A stretch of DNA of 64,000 bases. Origin: Hsuehochloa calcarea (taxonomy: Eukaryota > Streptophyta > Magnoliopsida > Poales > Poaceae). Of this stretch, positions 1 through 11,277 are shown one piece after another. The notes beneath the pieces were generated by a model. That model worked only from the letters and a program-made list of their open reading frames with translations. It did not search any database and was not told the origin of the DNA. The stretch is from the NCBI GenBank assembly GCA_036346395.1, contig CM070615.1, forward strand, positions 23,431,282 to 23,495,281, read 5' to 3'. The position numbers and the translations under genes were made by a program. How positions within the stretch are numbered: the first letter of the stretch is position 1; each line of letters begins with the position of its first letter.

Positions 1-916
1 GAGCCAGGAAGCACGGGAGGAGGAGCACCAGCAGAAGGGCACGGAGGAGCACGGCACAAAGCCAAGATCGCCACCCTCTTCTTCCCAAACCCAAGTCCCA
101 GTATGAGGTAACCCCAACCCATATCAGTTTGCACCACAAATACTCAGCATTCACATTTCACCATATCTCAGTAGAATCAACCCAGATATCAGTAGAACAA
201 TCAGTATAGCTCTCAGTTCATTTTCATCATCACGAGCAATAGGGGTAGGAGTAGAGAGGAGATCGGTAGAGGGCTTACCTCAGTGGCATCCGAACCCAAC
301 ACCCACCTCCACCATCAGTAGCATTCACCACCTCAGATGGACCTCCATGAACATGCATTCATAAATAATCAATAAGCATTAATCCACAAATCAATGGTTT
401 TGCTAAAATCAACATAGCTGAAATCAAATTAGAGCGGGAACCAAATCGCGATGACCGAGGTAGGATTAGGCGGTTCGGAGAGCCAAGGCAGCCGGCGACC
501 GGGAGGCCGGCCGCCAAGCCAAACACTTTGGCAGCGGTAGTCGGGGCTGCGAGCTGAGTCGTGGCCGCGCAACGCGCAAGCCACCGAGGGGAGGAGAAGC
601 GCAGAGGACCTTAAGCGCGCGCATGGCCTCGGCCGCCGAGGAGGAGGAGGTGTAGGGGACCGAGGCGTAAGTCGCCAAGGAGAGCGGCAAAGCCTTGAGG
701 AGCGAAGGGGCCAAGGAGGCGGCGTGAGAGAGAGAGAACCGAGAGGCCGGATTCGGCGTCGGCAATCAGGCGCGATCATCCTTGGGAGCAGGAGGCGGGC
801 GCCGTGAGGAGGCGAGAGAGAGCGAGAGGCGGAGAGGCAGAGAGATGAGGAAGGTAGGAGAGTCGGCCGAGAGGAGATAAGGGAGAGAGAGATGTTTCGG
901 CCGAGAGAGAATCAGG

Positions 917-947
917 AAGAGAGAGAGAGAGAGAAAGAGAGAGAGAG
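917..947. repeat. GA microsatellite
   Basis: Almost pure GA dinucleotide run inside LTR X, at the edge of its GC-rich block. Confidence 0.85.
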
Positions 948-2689
948 TTATGTGATTAGGGTTAAAAATGGATATTAGAGATTAAGTGATGAATAAAAAT
1001 TTGGAATTAAAGGATTAGTGTAAATAAATTTTAGTATAGTAATGGCTATAGTTTTAGTTGTTTAAATTGATGTTAATTAGTAAGTATTATTAATACCATA
1101 TCAATACTGCAATCGATCTAAGTTTTAGCAGCCCGCAAATAAATATCTGTAAATCGACTCTTAGAAAATAAATTCAAGCGTAGTGTAAATAAATTAATCT
1201 GAGCCTTTAGGGATGAATTGACCGCCATTAGTTTTCACCTGATTTAATGCAACGACCTGTTGTGTTATAAATTATTCAAAATAGATTAATCAAGTCCTGC
1301 GACTGTAGATAATAGATGTGCACACAATCACCATCATAGTCTGCCGAAAGAAGAGAGCATATTAGATGATTGATTTTGACTGTAGGATCATCGTGGTTGT
1401 ATACCTAGAATACCCGGAGAGAGTGTTTGTGAGTACTAGGTGTCCTGTTAAGGAAAACAACATCACCTAAACTCTAGGTATCGTCAGTCATTATAATTCA
1501 ACCAGAAATTGAATTAACTTTAACCAGTCCATAAGAAATTGAATTTTTATTAAATTAAAATCTATACTTAAATGCATCTAGAATCATAACCTCATTAAAA
1601 TGTATTTATCATGCATTTTTGAGCATTTTGGATTTCTCAATTTTATCGGTGTTTATTCGTTATTGTATTTTCTTTTTAGATTCCGAATTGCGCGACGTGA
1701 ACGATAATGCCTACAATAGTGAACAAGTGGACTTCTACCAAGGCAAGCATCCTCTCTGCACCATGTTGATCCCAATTTTTGAACTGTAGATTTACAAAAC
1801 ACAGTGATACTGTTGCATGCTAATTTTCTTAAAAAGTTAATTGTGATCTGTCAATAGGTAGTTACAACCTGACAATTGTGGTTTACCTTGAATTGATCAT
1901 ACACTCAACCTAAGGTAGTTTGTGGTGATATAATACTTAATTTCAATTTTGCTTAGCCATGCAGTCCATAGAACGGTAGTGTTTGGCAGGCTTATCTTGT
2001 CAAACCTGGGGAACAACAAATACATTTTTATTTTTGTTGATTCTTTGTTCAGTTTATTTAAATCTGAAATGAATCTAAATCTTGTTGTTAAACTTAATTC
2101 AAATCTGGACAAGTGGATGCTAGTGATGGTGCCTAGTGCACGAGAATGGGAACTGTGGATGTCTTGTCTGGATTGATTAAGGACTGAACTCTGACGGCCC
2201 AATTCAAGCCCCAGCGTACTTCCACACGCAGTGTATGGGCGCTGTTTGGTTAAGTAAAGGGTTAATATTATTGAGTTGGATCTGAGAGTAAGGACATGTG
2301 TATTGATTTCATATGGCATAGATGCTTAAGTCTTGGGCCGTGTCGTATGCCATGTGGAGCTTATATCGATATCGGATGTTCTTAGAAGGGTAAGGGCGTA
2401 GATGTGTTACATCGCATGTACGCATACCTTGAGGCCCGCTCATGGTGTAATATGTGTGGCTAACACGAGTTTGCATTTAATTGGTAGGGTCGGCATTCCT
2501 GTACAACATGTGAACCTCGGTTGAATATATGCTATCGATCGTTGTTTAATCGGGATCGGTTTCACATGGGTCATCCAACTCAATAGTGTTAACTTGTTGA
2601 AAAATACCAAATTTTAGTTTACGTACGGCATACCAAAGGAAGTGTGCTATTGTTCTAGATGGCTTACGGGCTAACTAAATCGTGTGGGT

Positions 2690-2760
2690 AAAGATGTACA
2701 CCTGCGAGGTTAAAACTATTCGAATAGCCGTGTCCACGATTCTGGACAACGCTTGGATTG
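2690..2760 (-). promoter_or_regulatory. Paired-palindrome LTR motif, copy in X
   Basis: Read on the minus strand it has GTCC, eight bases, GGAC, then a short spacer and CGGCTATTCGAATAG (containing the 12-bp palindrome CTATTCGAATAG), then a TGTACA-like stretch and TTTACCCACA. The same order and spacing occur in V, W and Z on the plus strand. Function unknown; see findings. Confidence 0.6.
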
Positions 2761-3329
2761 ATGTCACTGTATAGAATTTGCTCTAATTTTGGGTTTTGGG
2801 AATTATTAATTTGGCATGATAGTGAGTCATGCAATTTATTGTTAGTGGTTGTAGCCACTTGATTTTGATACTAATTATGATCATACTTTCATTTAATTAC
2901 TGTTTTAATCCAAATTGATTTATTAAATTGCTTTACTAAAACCTAGCAAGTGTAGGTTAAGATGTATTGCTTTCTGCAAAATTTAACCATTATAACCTTC
3001 TGTTGTTAACCTTATGCATCTATAAATTCTAATCCTTTGTATAGGACCTCTCAGACACTTTATTTTAAATAGTTTGTGTAAGTCTTCTTTGAGTACCTTC
3101 CGTACTCGGTGGAATTTTCCACTTGTTGCAGTAAAAACGCCTAGAAATATTTCAAGTTGAAGCGATTACGGGAAAACTTGGCTTTAATCGATCAAGTTGC
3201 CCTTGGGTTGTGGCGCTCCACCGGAGATTTTATTTTATTATACATTTCCATTTATGATTTACTTAATGTTTCATTGTAAATTTTTATTAATGTATTTCAA
3301 TCGTGTATGCTTGTGATATCATGTTGCAA

Positions 3330-3382
3330 GGATATGTCTATGTTAGCAGCTCATCCTGGGAGCTAACATGAGAGGCATATCC
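3330..3382 (+). other. Two-tier stem-loop near the 3' end of LTR X
   Basis: Outer arms GGATATG (3330-3336) and CATATCC (3376-3382), inner arms GTTAGC (3342-3347) and GCTAAC (3362-3367), 14-nt loop. It lies about 150 nt before the LTR end. Y has the same architecture with different but still complementary arms. Confidence 0.65.
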
Positions 3383-3530
3383 GGGAACCTGAATATTGGA
3401 ATTGTACCTTGTTAATGATTATACTTCTAGTATTATTTTTAATTGAGACTTGATTGTTCTTGATTAAAAATTTTGCTTTTGGTATGATTATTAATTTGGT
3501 ATAAAACTCCAATATTCCGGGGTCCTCACA

Positions 3531-4072
3531 ATGCGAATGGCTTCTAGTCTAGCAACAGGAGCAAATGTCTCATCAAAATCTAACCCCTCAACTTGGCTGA
3601 AATCCTGAGCTACCAATCTGGCCTTGTTTCTAACCACAGAACCATCCTCACCTTGTTTATTTTTGAAAACCCAACGGGTTCCTATAACATTATGACCACT
3701 AGGAGGTTCTACTAGGTTCCAAACTTTGTTTCTTTCAAAATTCTCTAACTCCTCATGCATGGCATTTACCCAGCTAGAATCAGATAAAGCATGTGATATA
3801 TCGCGGGGTTCAAAAGAAGCAACAAAAGCTGAATGAGAGTAGAGATTTGGATCATTATACAGGCGAGTGACTCGCTCATGTAGATTACCTATTATCGATC
3901 CGGAGGATCTTTGTCTCTGAATCTGAAGTGGGCGCCGGGTGAGATATCGTTTCTTCGACCTCATGAGTCTGCGATGATGAAGATGCAGCAGAGCCTCAAG
4001 CGAAGGTGAAGTAGGCGTAGCGAGTTCTTGTATCAATATGGGCGCCTCGGCGAGATGAAGGAATAATATCAA
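3531..4072 (-). pseudogene. Copia unit A: reverse transcriptase N-terminal fragment
   Basis: The minus frame carries the opening of a Ty1-copia reverse transcriptase: WNLVEPPSG, then GTRWVFKNKQ, NKARLVAQDFSQ and DETFAPVARLEAIR. It ends abruptly at 3531 where LTR X was inserted, so the catalytic aspartates and RNase H are not in the window. The upstream part of the frame (toward 4072) is the poorly conserved linker between integrase and RT. Frame breaks separate it from the integrase pieces, so it is non-functional. Confidence 0.85.
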
Positions 4073-4163
4073 CCGTTCTCATGTTCCTCCACAAAATGCT
4101 CTCACACTGTGAATCATCAGTAACAATTGATCTAGCTCGGGGCTAGTCTCATCAAAAGTGACA

Positions 4164-4811
4164 TTACAAGTCTCTGAATAAGGTTAGTCTCGATATTAAA
4201 AACCGAAAACCCCTCGAATGAGCAGGATAACCCAAAAATAACCCATCAAAAGTTCTTGATTCAAATTTATCTAAGTTACCTATCTTAAGAATAAAACATT
4301 TTGATCCAAAGATTCGAAAATGCGAAATAGAGGGTTTTCTACCAAAACGAAGCTCATAAGGAGTCTTGCCTAAAGATGGTCTCAAAAAGACACGATTTGC
4401 AATATGGCAAGTCAGAGCAATAGCTTCGGCCCAAAATCTCCTCGGTGTACTATACTCATCTAGCATCGTCCTAACCATTTCGACCAAGGTTCTATTCTTC
4501 CTTTCCACCACGCCATTTTGTTGAGGGACGTGTGGAGAGGAGAACTGATGCTCAATACCACGCTCAGCACAAAAGAAGCAAAAGAAGTATTTTGAACTCC
4601 ATGCCATTATCGGTCACGAATCGCTCTCAAAGCACCAGAAGCTCGAAGCCAAGCGAAGAACAAGGTCATGAAAATAACCAAAAGCCTCATCTTTTGAAGT
4701 AAGAAAGAACACCCAAGTATATCTTGAAAGATCATCGACTATGACAAGAATATACCATTTTCCACCAACTGACCGGACTCTAGCAGGACCAACAGTATCC
4801 ATATGAAGCAA
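4164..4811 (-). pseudogene. Copia unit A: integrase core, frameshifted
   Basis: Two minus-strand frames together span a copia integrase core. The first (4614-4811) has LHMDTVGPARV, holding the first catalytic Asp, followed by YILVIVDDLSRYTWVFFL. The second (4164-4607) has IEHQFSSPHVPQQNGVVERKN, holding the conserved Glu region, then the copia-typical FWAEAIALTCHIANRVFLRP, KTPYELRFGRKPSISHFRIFG and FLGYPAHSRGFR. The order protease-integrase-RT is copia-type. A frame break near 4610 inactivates it. Confidence 0.85.
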
Positions 4812-4829
4812 GCTGTCACAGTCCGTCGG

Positions 4830-5213
4830 TCATAACCATAGTCCTGAGAAGGGTGTGGCGGCAACTTGTTTGCCATGCCTATAGGGCGCACATACAGCAT
4901 CCTTGACAGCTTTGAGTTTGGGTAAACCTCTCATGAGATCAAGGTTGCTAACTCGTGTCAGATGATCAAAACCAATGTGCCCCAAACGTCGGTGCCAAAG
5001 CCAGAAATCAGAAGAAGATGTAAGCAAACATTTAAGAGATCCAGCAAGAGATTCTGAAAAATCAGCTCCAAAAAATCTACCAATTCTAGATATTCCAAAC
5101 ACAAGCTCACGAGTAGAATCAAGCACCACGACAAGTATTTTTCTTAAAAGCAGTCTCATAGCCATCATCAAGAAGTGAGATCTGAAAAGGAGATTATACC
5201 TAAGCTTGTCCAC
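4830..5213 (-). pseudogene. Copia unit A: GAG-pre-integrase zinc domain
   Basis: The frame ends with LWHRRLGHIGFDHLTRVSNLD, the His-His half of the integrase HHCC finger, followed by VCAPYRHGKQ where a CxxC pair is expected. The second cysteine of the pair is tyrosine, so the finger is damaged. This domain sits between protease and integrase core in copia polyproteins, which fits its position upstream (on the minus strand) of the core. Confidence 0.75.
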
Positions 5214-5828
5214 AAGAGCGACATCCTTTAGAATGAATTTATTGTTTACCTAATTGATCATGTTCCTTCAATTCGCCCTTGTGTATCATCTCCAAAGGTG
5301 ATGAAGTCATCACCGATTGCCGCGTGAAAGAGGTGAACCATCTTGAGTTTACGGTCATGTGGCGTGAACACCGGAGTTAACGAACCACGTGTTCTTCCCT
5401 TTTCGCGGTAATCCACGAAAATCAAGGAGCGGAAGAGCGATGTGTCTCAATCTTTGAGGGTTAGATAAACAAGATTTAGGAATCGATCTTGAGACACGTC
5501 TGAAAGGAGTATACAAACCGAAGTACTATCCTTGATTTTATCTAGAATTACATTATGAGCAATGTTTAAATTAACATGGAAATTAAAGCTCATTCGATGG
5601 CGATCGACCCGGCGTTGTCTTTGGCGGTCCGACGGCGACCAAATCGGTCGGGCCGGTGACCACCAAATCGAGGCCCGCGACTGAAGAATATGAGAATTAG
5701 GATATGTAGAAACATAATGATTAGCATGTGAGAAAATCCTAATCGGGTTTATTCCTTTCGGTGTTATCATGTCTCATAAAAGCTCTAGGTTGCTGAATGA
5801 AATTCTATCAAGATTTTTCCTATCATTT
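5214..5828 (-). other. Copia unit A: gag-to-protease linker, degenerate
   Basis: This stretch lies between the gag zinc knuckle and the pre-integrase region and should encode the protease region. I see no intact aspartic protease DTG/DSG motif. A 107-aa open frame at 5447-5770 has no recognisable domain and is probably accidental. Confidence 0.4.
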
Positions 5829-6881
5829 TCAACCTCGCCAATGTAAATCAATCAAATGCCCACTTTTCTTGCAATAAGAGCAATGGTACTTGGTACCACT
5901 AGAGGATGCAACATTTGAATTAATACAAGGTTGGGCAAAACCTGCAGATTTAAAAGAGGTTTTTGCAGGTTGGGTTTTGAATTCAATTAAACCTTTTTCC
6001 AAGACTTGAATGACTTTTGGGTTTGCATTGTCTTGAAAAGAATTGAATCCTAAACCTTGCTTCTTATAAGGAGTTTTAGACTTGTCAAGAATCATGTCTA
6101 ATTATTTCTTACCTTTAGAAAATTTCTCTAATGTATCATGAAGGTAAGCATTTTATTTTCTCAAGTTAACACAAGCATCACAAGTTTTATCCATAGATTT
6201 CTCCTTATATAAAGCAATTTCAAGCTTAAGAGCGGAACAAGAAGCACAAGTAGTATTTTCAATATTGTCCTTAAGCTTAGCATATTTGACTCTAACAGCT
6301 TCTAAGATATCTTTGATTTCACGTTCTTTTTCTAAACAAGAAGTGCAAGGACTAGAATCAAATACATCAAAAGCAATCAATTTACTAGATTCTAAACATT
6401 TTTCACAAGGAGCACTTTTAATTTCAGTTAGTTCAGATCTAGCATTCTCAAGTTGTTGTGCGAAATATTATGAGCAGATTGTAACTTGGTAATTTACAGA
6501 TGCATAGCATGACAAGATAAACATTCATCGAGTTCAAGAGTCTTAGCATTTTTAAGCTCTACTTTCGGTTTGTTAATCTTTGACTCTAATTTCTTATTTT
6601 TGTCATGACAAATTCTAGCGCTTCATCTTGACTAAGCAATTGCTCAACTACGAGAATCATATTTAGCGAAAGCTCATCATAAGAAAAAGATACCTCATCA
6701 TCATCAATGTCGTCTTCTATCGACCATGAAGCACATGCCGGTGAAGTCCTTGGCCTTCCCTTTATTTTTGCCTTGAGGATCTCCTCCTCCTTGTCCTCCT
6801 CACTCCCGAATTCACATCGCTCAAGGATTGATCCTCAAAGCGGCAAGGACCCGGTGGCGGCCTTCACAAGTTTATTAGCTT
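5829..6881 (-). pseudogene. Copia unit A: C-terminal half of gag
   Basis: Pieces of the gag C-terminal half, homologous to units B and C. Frame 6153-6380 has a row of CxxC motifs (CTSC, CASC, CDAC) in a lysine/glutamate-rich, coiled-coil-like context. Frame 5829-6095 has the second zinc knuckle, YHCSYCKKSGHLIDLHW, in which the last zinc ligand is His instead of Cys. The stretch 6650-6880 matches the acidic tract after the first knuckle in unit C. It stops at 6881 where solo LTR V begins and resumes at 10350. Several stops and frameshifts. Confidence 0.8.
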
Positions 6882-6924
6882 ACATCCGGACCGGAGTAAC
6901 ACCCGAAATCCTCTATGCATTTAC

Positions 6925-6953
6925 GAACTAGTCCCATGATCGGTAGCTAGTTC
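6925..6953 (-). other. Stem-loop near the end of LTR V
   Basis: Perfect 7-bp arms GAACTAG (6925-6931) and CTAGTTC (6947-6953) enclose the 15-nt loop TCCCATGATCGGTAG. The loop start TCCCANGAT is shared with the reverse-complemented loops of X and Y. Confidence 0.6.
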
Positions 6954-7504
6954 ACACGATGAAATGAGATATGGTAACATCCATAAATCGCACAACTTTA
7001 TTAATAAATATCGAGTTGATTACAAGAAAGGCTTACAAGCCAACATTAAACAAAACACGTGAAAGGCGAAGAAGTAGTGGAGTCGGTGATCTACCACGAG
7101 CAATCGGTAGGGTAGCGGCCTAGTCATCGAGATCAAAGTCCTTCTCCTCACGAAATTTATTTGCATGAAGCAAGGGTGAGCACAACTACAGTGCTCATAA
7201 GTTACACCAATAACGAGTTAATGCATGTATGGATATATCAAAGGAAGGCTTATTGGTTGAATTTGCATAAAGCAATGTTTTCTTTAAATATTTGTTACTA
7301 AGTTTCAAAGCGGATATTTAATAACTAAAATTCATTTTATAAATTCTCAAGTTTTATAGTAGGATAACCTCCATATGAAACATGGTGATGGATACCCTCC
7401 TATCACATGGCTAACCGAATTTTACCACAAGGATTAACCATCCTCAAATCATTTGCTAAAATAATTTTAAAACAAAATCAAAGTCTAACTTTGAGTGGCT
7501 TTGC

Positions 7505-7580
7505 TCGGCATGTCCATGACCATGGACACGGCTATTCGAATAGTTTTACACTCTGCGGAGGTTGTACAACTTTACCCACA
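7505..7580 (+). promoter_or_regulatory. Paired-palindrome LTR motif, copy in V
   Basis: GTCCATGACCATGGAC (fully palindromic here), then ACGGCTATTCGAATAG, then a purine-rich spacer with TTGTACAACTTTACCCACA. Same order as in W, Z and, inverted, X. Confidence 0.6.
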
Positions 7581-8910
7581 AGACATGAATTCTCTAGTTT
7601 GTTTGGCATCCGTCGATCCCAGCTGCTCACTACCTTAGGTAAGCGATCTAGAGCACGTGTCAAGGCTTTTACAATCGCCATCCCACCGTAGCCTTGCCTC
7701 GCTAAGGTTTCGCTTCCATTGGGCTAACCACCATGGATTCAAGCCCCTCTTGCGCCATGTGGGAATCTTGTCTAGCAAACACCCACACACCAAAATGGCA
7801 CAACTACTGATGGAATGTTACAAATTATTTAGCAGTCCCCGCCATACAGGGACATGTGGTAGTCTGATGTGGCTTAGCAAGATGCGGCTCGAAGACCGGT
7901 CCTTAATCGACTTGGCGACTTCAAAATAACCCCGGGCCTCAAACCTACCGGATTGAGCAGGTGCATAAACTCGCACCCACCAAGCATCCATTTCGCCCAA
8001 GTACAAACCAACTTTTCATTTTGTTTTTCAAAGTCATTTGTAAAATCTTCCATGACAAACCAATGTCATAGGCTTTTAAACAATAATTGATTATTTGGGC
8101 CAAATTCGGGCCGAGCATTTTGGTCTAAGCATGTCTAAGCATAATTTTTCCCAAAATGTTACGGTTCATACTCTTGCATATACCAGATTTTTATCTAATG
8201 TGTCAAGGTATGTTTCATTCAACAACAAAGTTGGCTATACAATGGCAATGGGAATAACTATAATTTAAAAACAGGTATTTAAATTACTTGAATAGAAATA
8301 GCATGCAATAATAATTTAAAACAGAATTTAAATAATTTGAAATATTGGGATCAAATATGATCAAAGGTATAACTTGCCTTGCTTGGTTAAATGATGTTCT
8401 CAAACGGTGTCGAAATCTGACTCTCCGAAGTCGTCGAAATCTATACGCGTACATAAGCCAAATTCAAACAAAATCCAAATAAAATCCAAAAATTATAAAA
8501 TAAATACTATAAGGAATATATCTAATTTATATGAATAAAAGAATTTGAATCGATGGAATCGGAGTTCGTATGAAGAAGAACGAATTTTCGGAAGGTTGAA
8601 AGTCAAATGAAAAGATTAAATTCCGAATTTCAGAATTTAAGATATTGATTTTCCAAAGATAAAGAGGAAATATACACATGGTATGACGTGGCTATTGATT
8701 TGGAGAGAGAAAGTGAGGTGGCGCTTGGTGACGGTAGTATGTAGACTATGTGGTGATGTGGCGGTTACATGGCGATGATTTGGCGCCACATGGCACGACA
8801 TAAGCGTTCTTTGAATTATTACGAAATTCAAAATTTTGTTTGAATAGAAAGGTAGATAATATTGAAAGGAACATGTAGGTAAAAGGGCTCATAATTACCC
8901 AACAGATGAA

Positions 8911-9470
8911 GAGATCGGGCTCGACGGAGTTCTCACCGGACTTGGGGAAGAAGATGTGACCGGTGGTGAAAAAGTTAGTGAATAAAAATTCCACTTGAAT
9001 AGAAATATGGAGAATCTCAATATGAACTCACCAAAAAATTTTGGTACGGAGTGGATCAACGGATGAGGAGATCGGGCTCGACGGAGTTCTCGCCGGAGTT
9101 GGAGAAGAAGACCGTCGGTGCTTTTGTGGCCGAGGTGAAACAATATGTATATCAAAATTTGGCTTGAATAGAAATGTAGAGAATCTATATAGGAACGCAC
9201 CGGTAAATTTTGGTGCACAACAATTCTGAGATGGAGAGATCGGGCTCATGGAGTTGTCACCGGAGTTGGAGAAGAAGACCGTCGGTACTTTTGTGGCTGA
9301 GGTGAAACAATAGGTAAATCAAAATTCGGTTTGAATAGAAATGTAGAGAATCTCGAGATGAACTCACTGGTAAAATTTGACGCACAACGGAGCACCGGAT
9401 GGGAGATCGGGCTCACGGAGTTGTCGCCGAGTTGGAGAAGAAGAGCTAGCAGAGGAGCTCAGGAGGCTTT
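8911..9470. repeat. About 165-bp tandem array in LTR V, four copies
   Basis: Units begin with GAGATCGGGCTC at 8911, 9068, 9236 and 9403 (periods 157, 168 and 167). Each has a GC-rich half containing GGAGTTGGAGAAGAAGA and an AT-rich half containing TTGAATAGAAATGTAGAGAA. The first unit is the most diverged and the last is partial. Confidence 0.85.
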
Positions 9471-10349
9471 CGCGAATCTGGCGAGTGGGATGTGGGAATG
9501 AGGAGGAGGCTACGGTTGATTTATAAGCGCAAATGAGTAGCGGTTTGGCGGGAATTCTTCGTCAGTTATGGCCGGATTTTGAAATTTGAATTTTGGGCGC
9601 AGCAAGATGTGCAGCCAGAATATTCCGAGGAATATTCTTTTTTCCAAAATTCGAAAAGCATTAATTAATTCCGGAAAAATAGCAAATCAATTCCGAAAAC
9701 TCCCAAATAAATCACAGATATTAAACACCAGATTCTGAACGTAAATAAAATAATAAAAGTAAAAATAATAATTTTATTATTATACAGTAATTATTTTTAT
9801 ATTGCTGAAAATTATTTTTAATCTTGAAAAATAGTAATATAGGTCTAAAAATTCTATAACTTTTTAGAGTAGTTCAATAGGGTATTTTATCTTAAATAAA
9901 ATAGTTTCAACAAAAATTTCTCTTTTACTTGCGAACGGCAATTCATTTTTATGTGCTAGATAATACAAAAATCAAATAGAGATTTTTAGAAAATAACAAA
10001 CAGTGTTCAAAAATTCTAGAAAAATTTAGAGAAATTACTTTATTTATTTTGAACTTAATAAAAAATAATTAATAATTAAATTTATATTTATTTTTGTACA
10101 GTAATTAAACTCATTTTCTGAAATATAGGAAAAGCATTTTTAAATACCAGGAAATTCCAGAAATTAATTAAAACTTTATTTTTCAATTTAAATCCAATTA
10201 AATAGCAGAAAACTCAATAAATTTTATTTTTAACTTTTAGAATTTAGGAAATTCAAGAAAAGCAATAAATCTCTTTTAAATTTCACAAAATCAAATAAAA
10301 TAATAACTTTATTAATTTTATTTTGGTAACAGAACTTTGGGATGTTACA

Positions 10350-11277
10350 GCTTCATACCTTGATTTGTTGAAAGGAGGCTTCTTCCAAGTTGGCTTTCCT
10401 TCCTTATGATTGCTCTTACCTTTCAGCTTGGGGCAATTTGCCCGGATATGATTGAGCTCACAACATTCATAGCATGTCACCGGACCACCTCTCTTTTTGT
10501 TTCTCACATTATTGTAGGCCCGTGTGAATTTTTTAGCTAGGAGAGCTAACTCTGTCTCAGGAATACTCTCAAGCTCCTCCTCAGAAATCGTAGAGAAGCA
10601 AGTAAATAAAAAATCAGAAAATGATTCAAGAGTACCATCAGAAGACCTTTTGAGAGGATCAGCTATCAATGCCATGTTGTCTTTCTTAGGATGATCAACT
10701 CTTTTAATTTTATGACTCTTGAGTTTACTATAAAGCAATTCTAAAGTAAGACTTGAAAGATCAACATTTTCCTCTATAGCAGTAGCCTTCATCTCCCACT
10801 CCTTGGTGTTGATTGCAGCCAAGAGATGGGTGACATTTTCAGATTGAGAATATTCAATATCAACAGCTTTTATTTGATTAATTACTTTATTAAAGCGACT
10901 GAAAATGTCATCGATGCTCTCTCCAGGACGCATCTCGAATTTATTGTATTCACGCTTGTAAACTGTTTGGCGCACCTTTTTGATTTGGGACGAACCCTCA
11001 TGATATGTTTCAAGAGTGTTCCAAATTTCATACGCAGTGGTAAGATTGCAAATGCGATCATATTCTTGTCTACCAAGCGCACCATATAAAAGATATTTAG
11101 CTTTGTTGTTGTTTGCCACAAGAATCGCTGAAGCAGGTGTTGCAATTTCACGAATAACAAGCGGGGCTCTAACAGCATCCCAAATAGCTTGTCCCTCGCT
11201 CTCAAGAAAGACTCGCGTACGATTCTTCCAATAGGCATAGTCGTACCCATCAAAGATATGCGGTTTAGTAGAAAACT
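10350..11277 (-). pseudogene. Copia unit A: N-terminal half of gag
   Basis: The main minus frame reads as a copia gag of the UBN2 type: NKAKYLLYGALGRQEYDRI, IWNTLETYHEGSSQIKKVR, FEMRPGESIDDIFSRFNKVI, then DHPKKDNMALIADPLKRSS and FTRAYNNVRNKKRGGP, ending in the first zinc knuckle CYECCELNHIRANC with all four ligands present. The N-terminal part (about 11119-11250) is in another frame. Immediately upstream, LTR1 abuts gag: the primer-binding site and leader present in unit C are missing. Confidence 0.85.

Larger units (their letters stand above)
1..3530 (+). mobile_element. LTR X (large-LTR gypsy-like superfamily), left end cut by window
   Basis: Noncoding sequence with a GC-rich block (about 1-900), a long AT-rich middle and a right end reading GGGGTCCTCACA, after which copia coding sequence resumes abruptly at 3531. 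It shares three landmarks with V, W and Z in opposite orientation: the paired-palindrome motif (about 2690-2760), a stem-loop (3330-3382) and the GC-rich block at the far end. It is therefore read as an LTR in plus orientation, either solo or the 3' LTR of an element lying to the left. Open frames in the GC-rich block carry no recognisable domain. Its target is the reverse transcriptase of copia unit A. The target duplication cannot be tested because the left end is outside the window. Confidence 0.6.
6882..10349 (-). mobile_element. Solo LTR V inserted in copia A gag
   Basis: About 3.47 kb of foreign sequence splits the copia gag. Comparison with copia unit C shows that joining 6881 to 10350 restores equal spacing (15 nt on both between flanking matched blocks), which defines the insertion. 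GCTT is present on both sides, an imperfect target duplication; the left terminus has lost the canonical TG, and the right end is GGGATGTTACA. It has the paired-palindrome motif (about 7505-7580), a stem-loop (6925-6953), a GC-rich block with a tandem array (8911-9470) and an AT-rich tail. It has no coding domain, so it is read as a solo LTR in the same orientation as Z. Confidence 0.7.

Noticed and set aside
429..779. GC-rich minus-strand frame of 116 codons in LTR X
   Set aside because: Low-complexity composition, overlapping frames on both strands and no domain; equivalent blocks in V, W and Z are noncoding.
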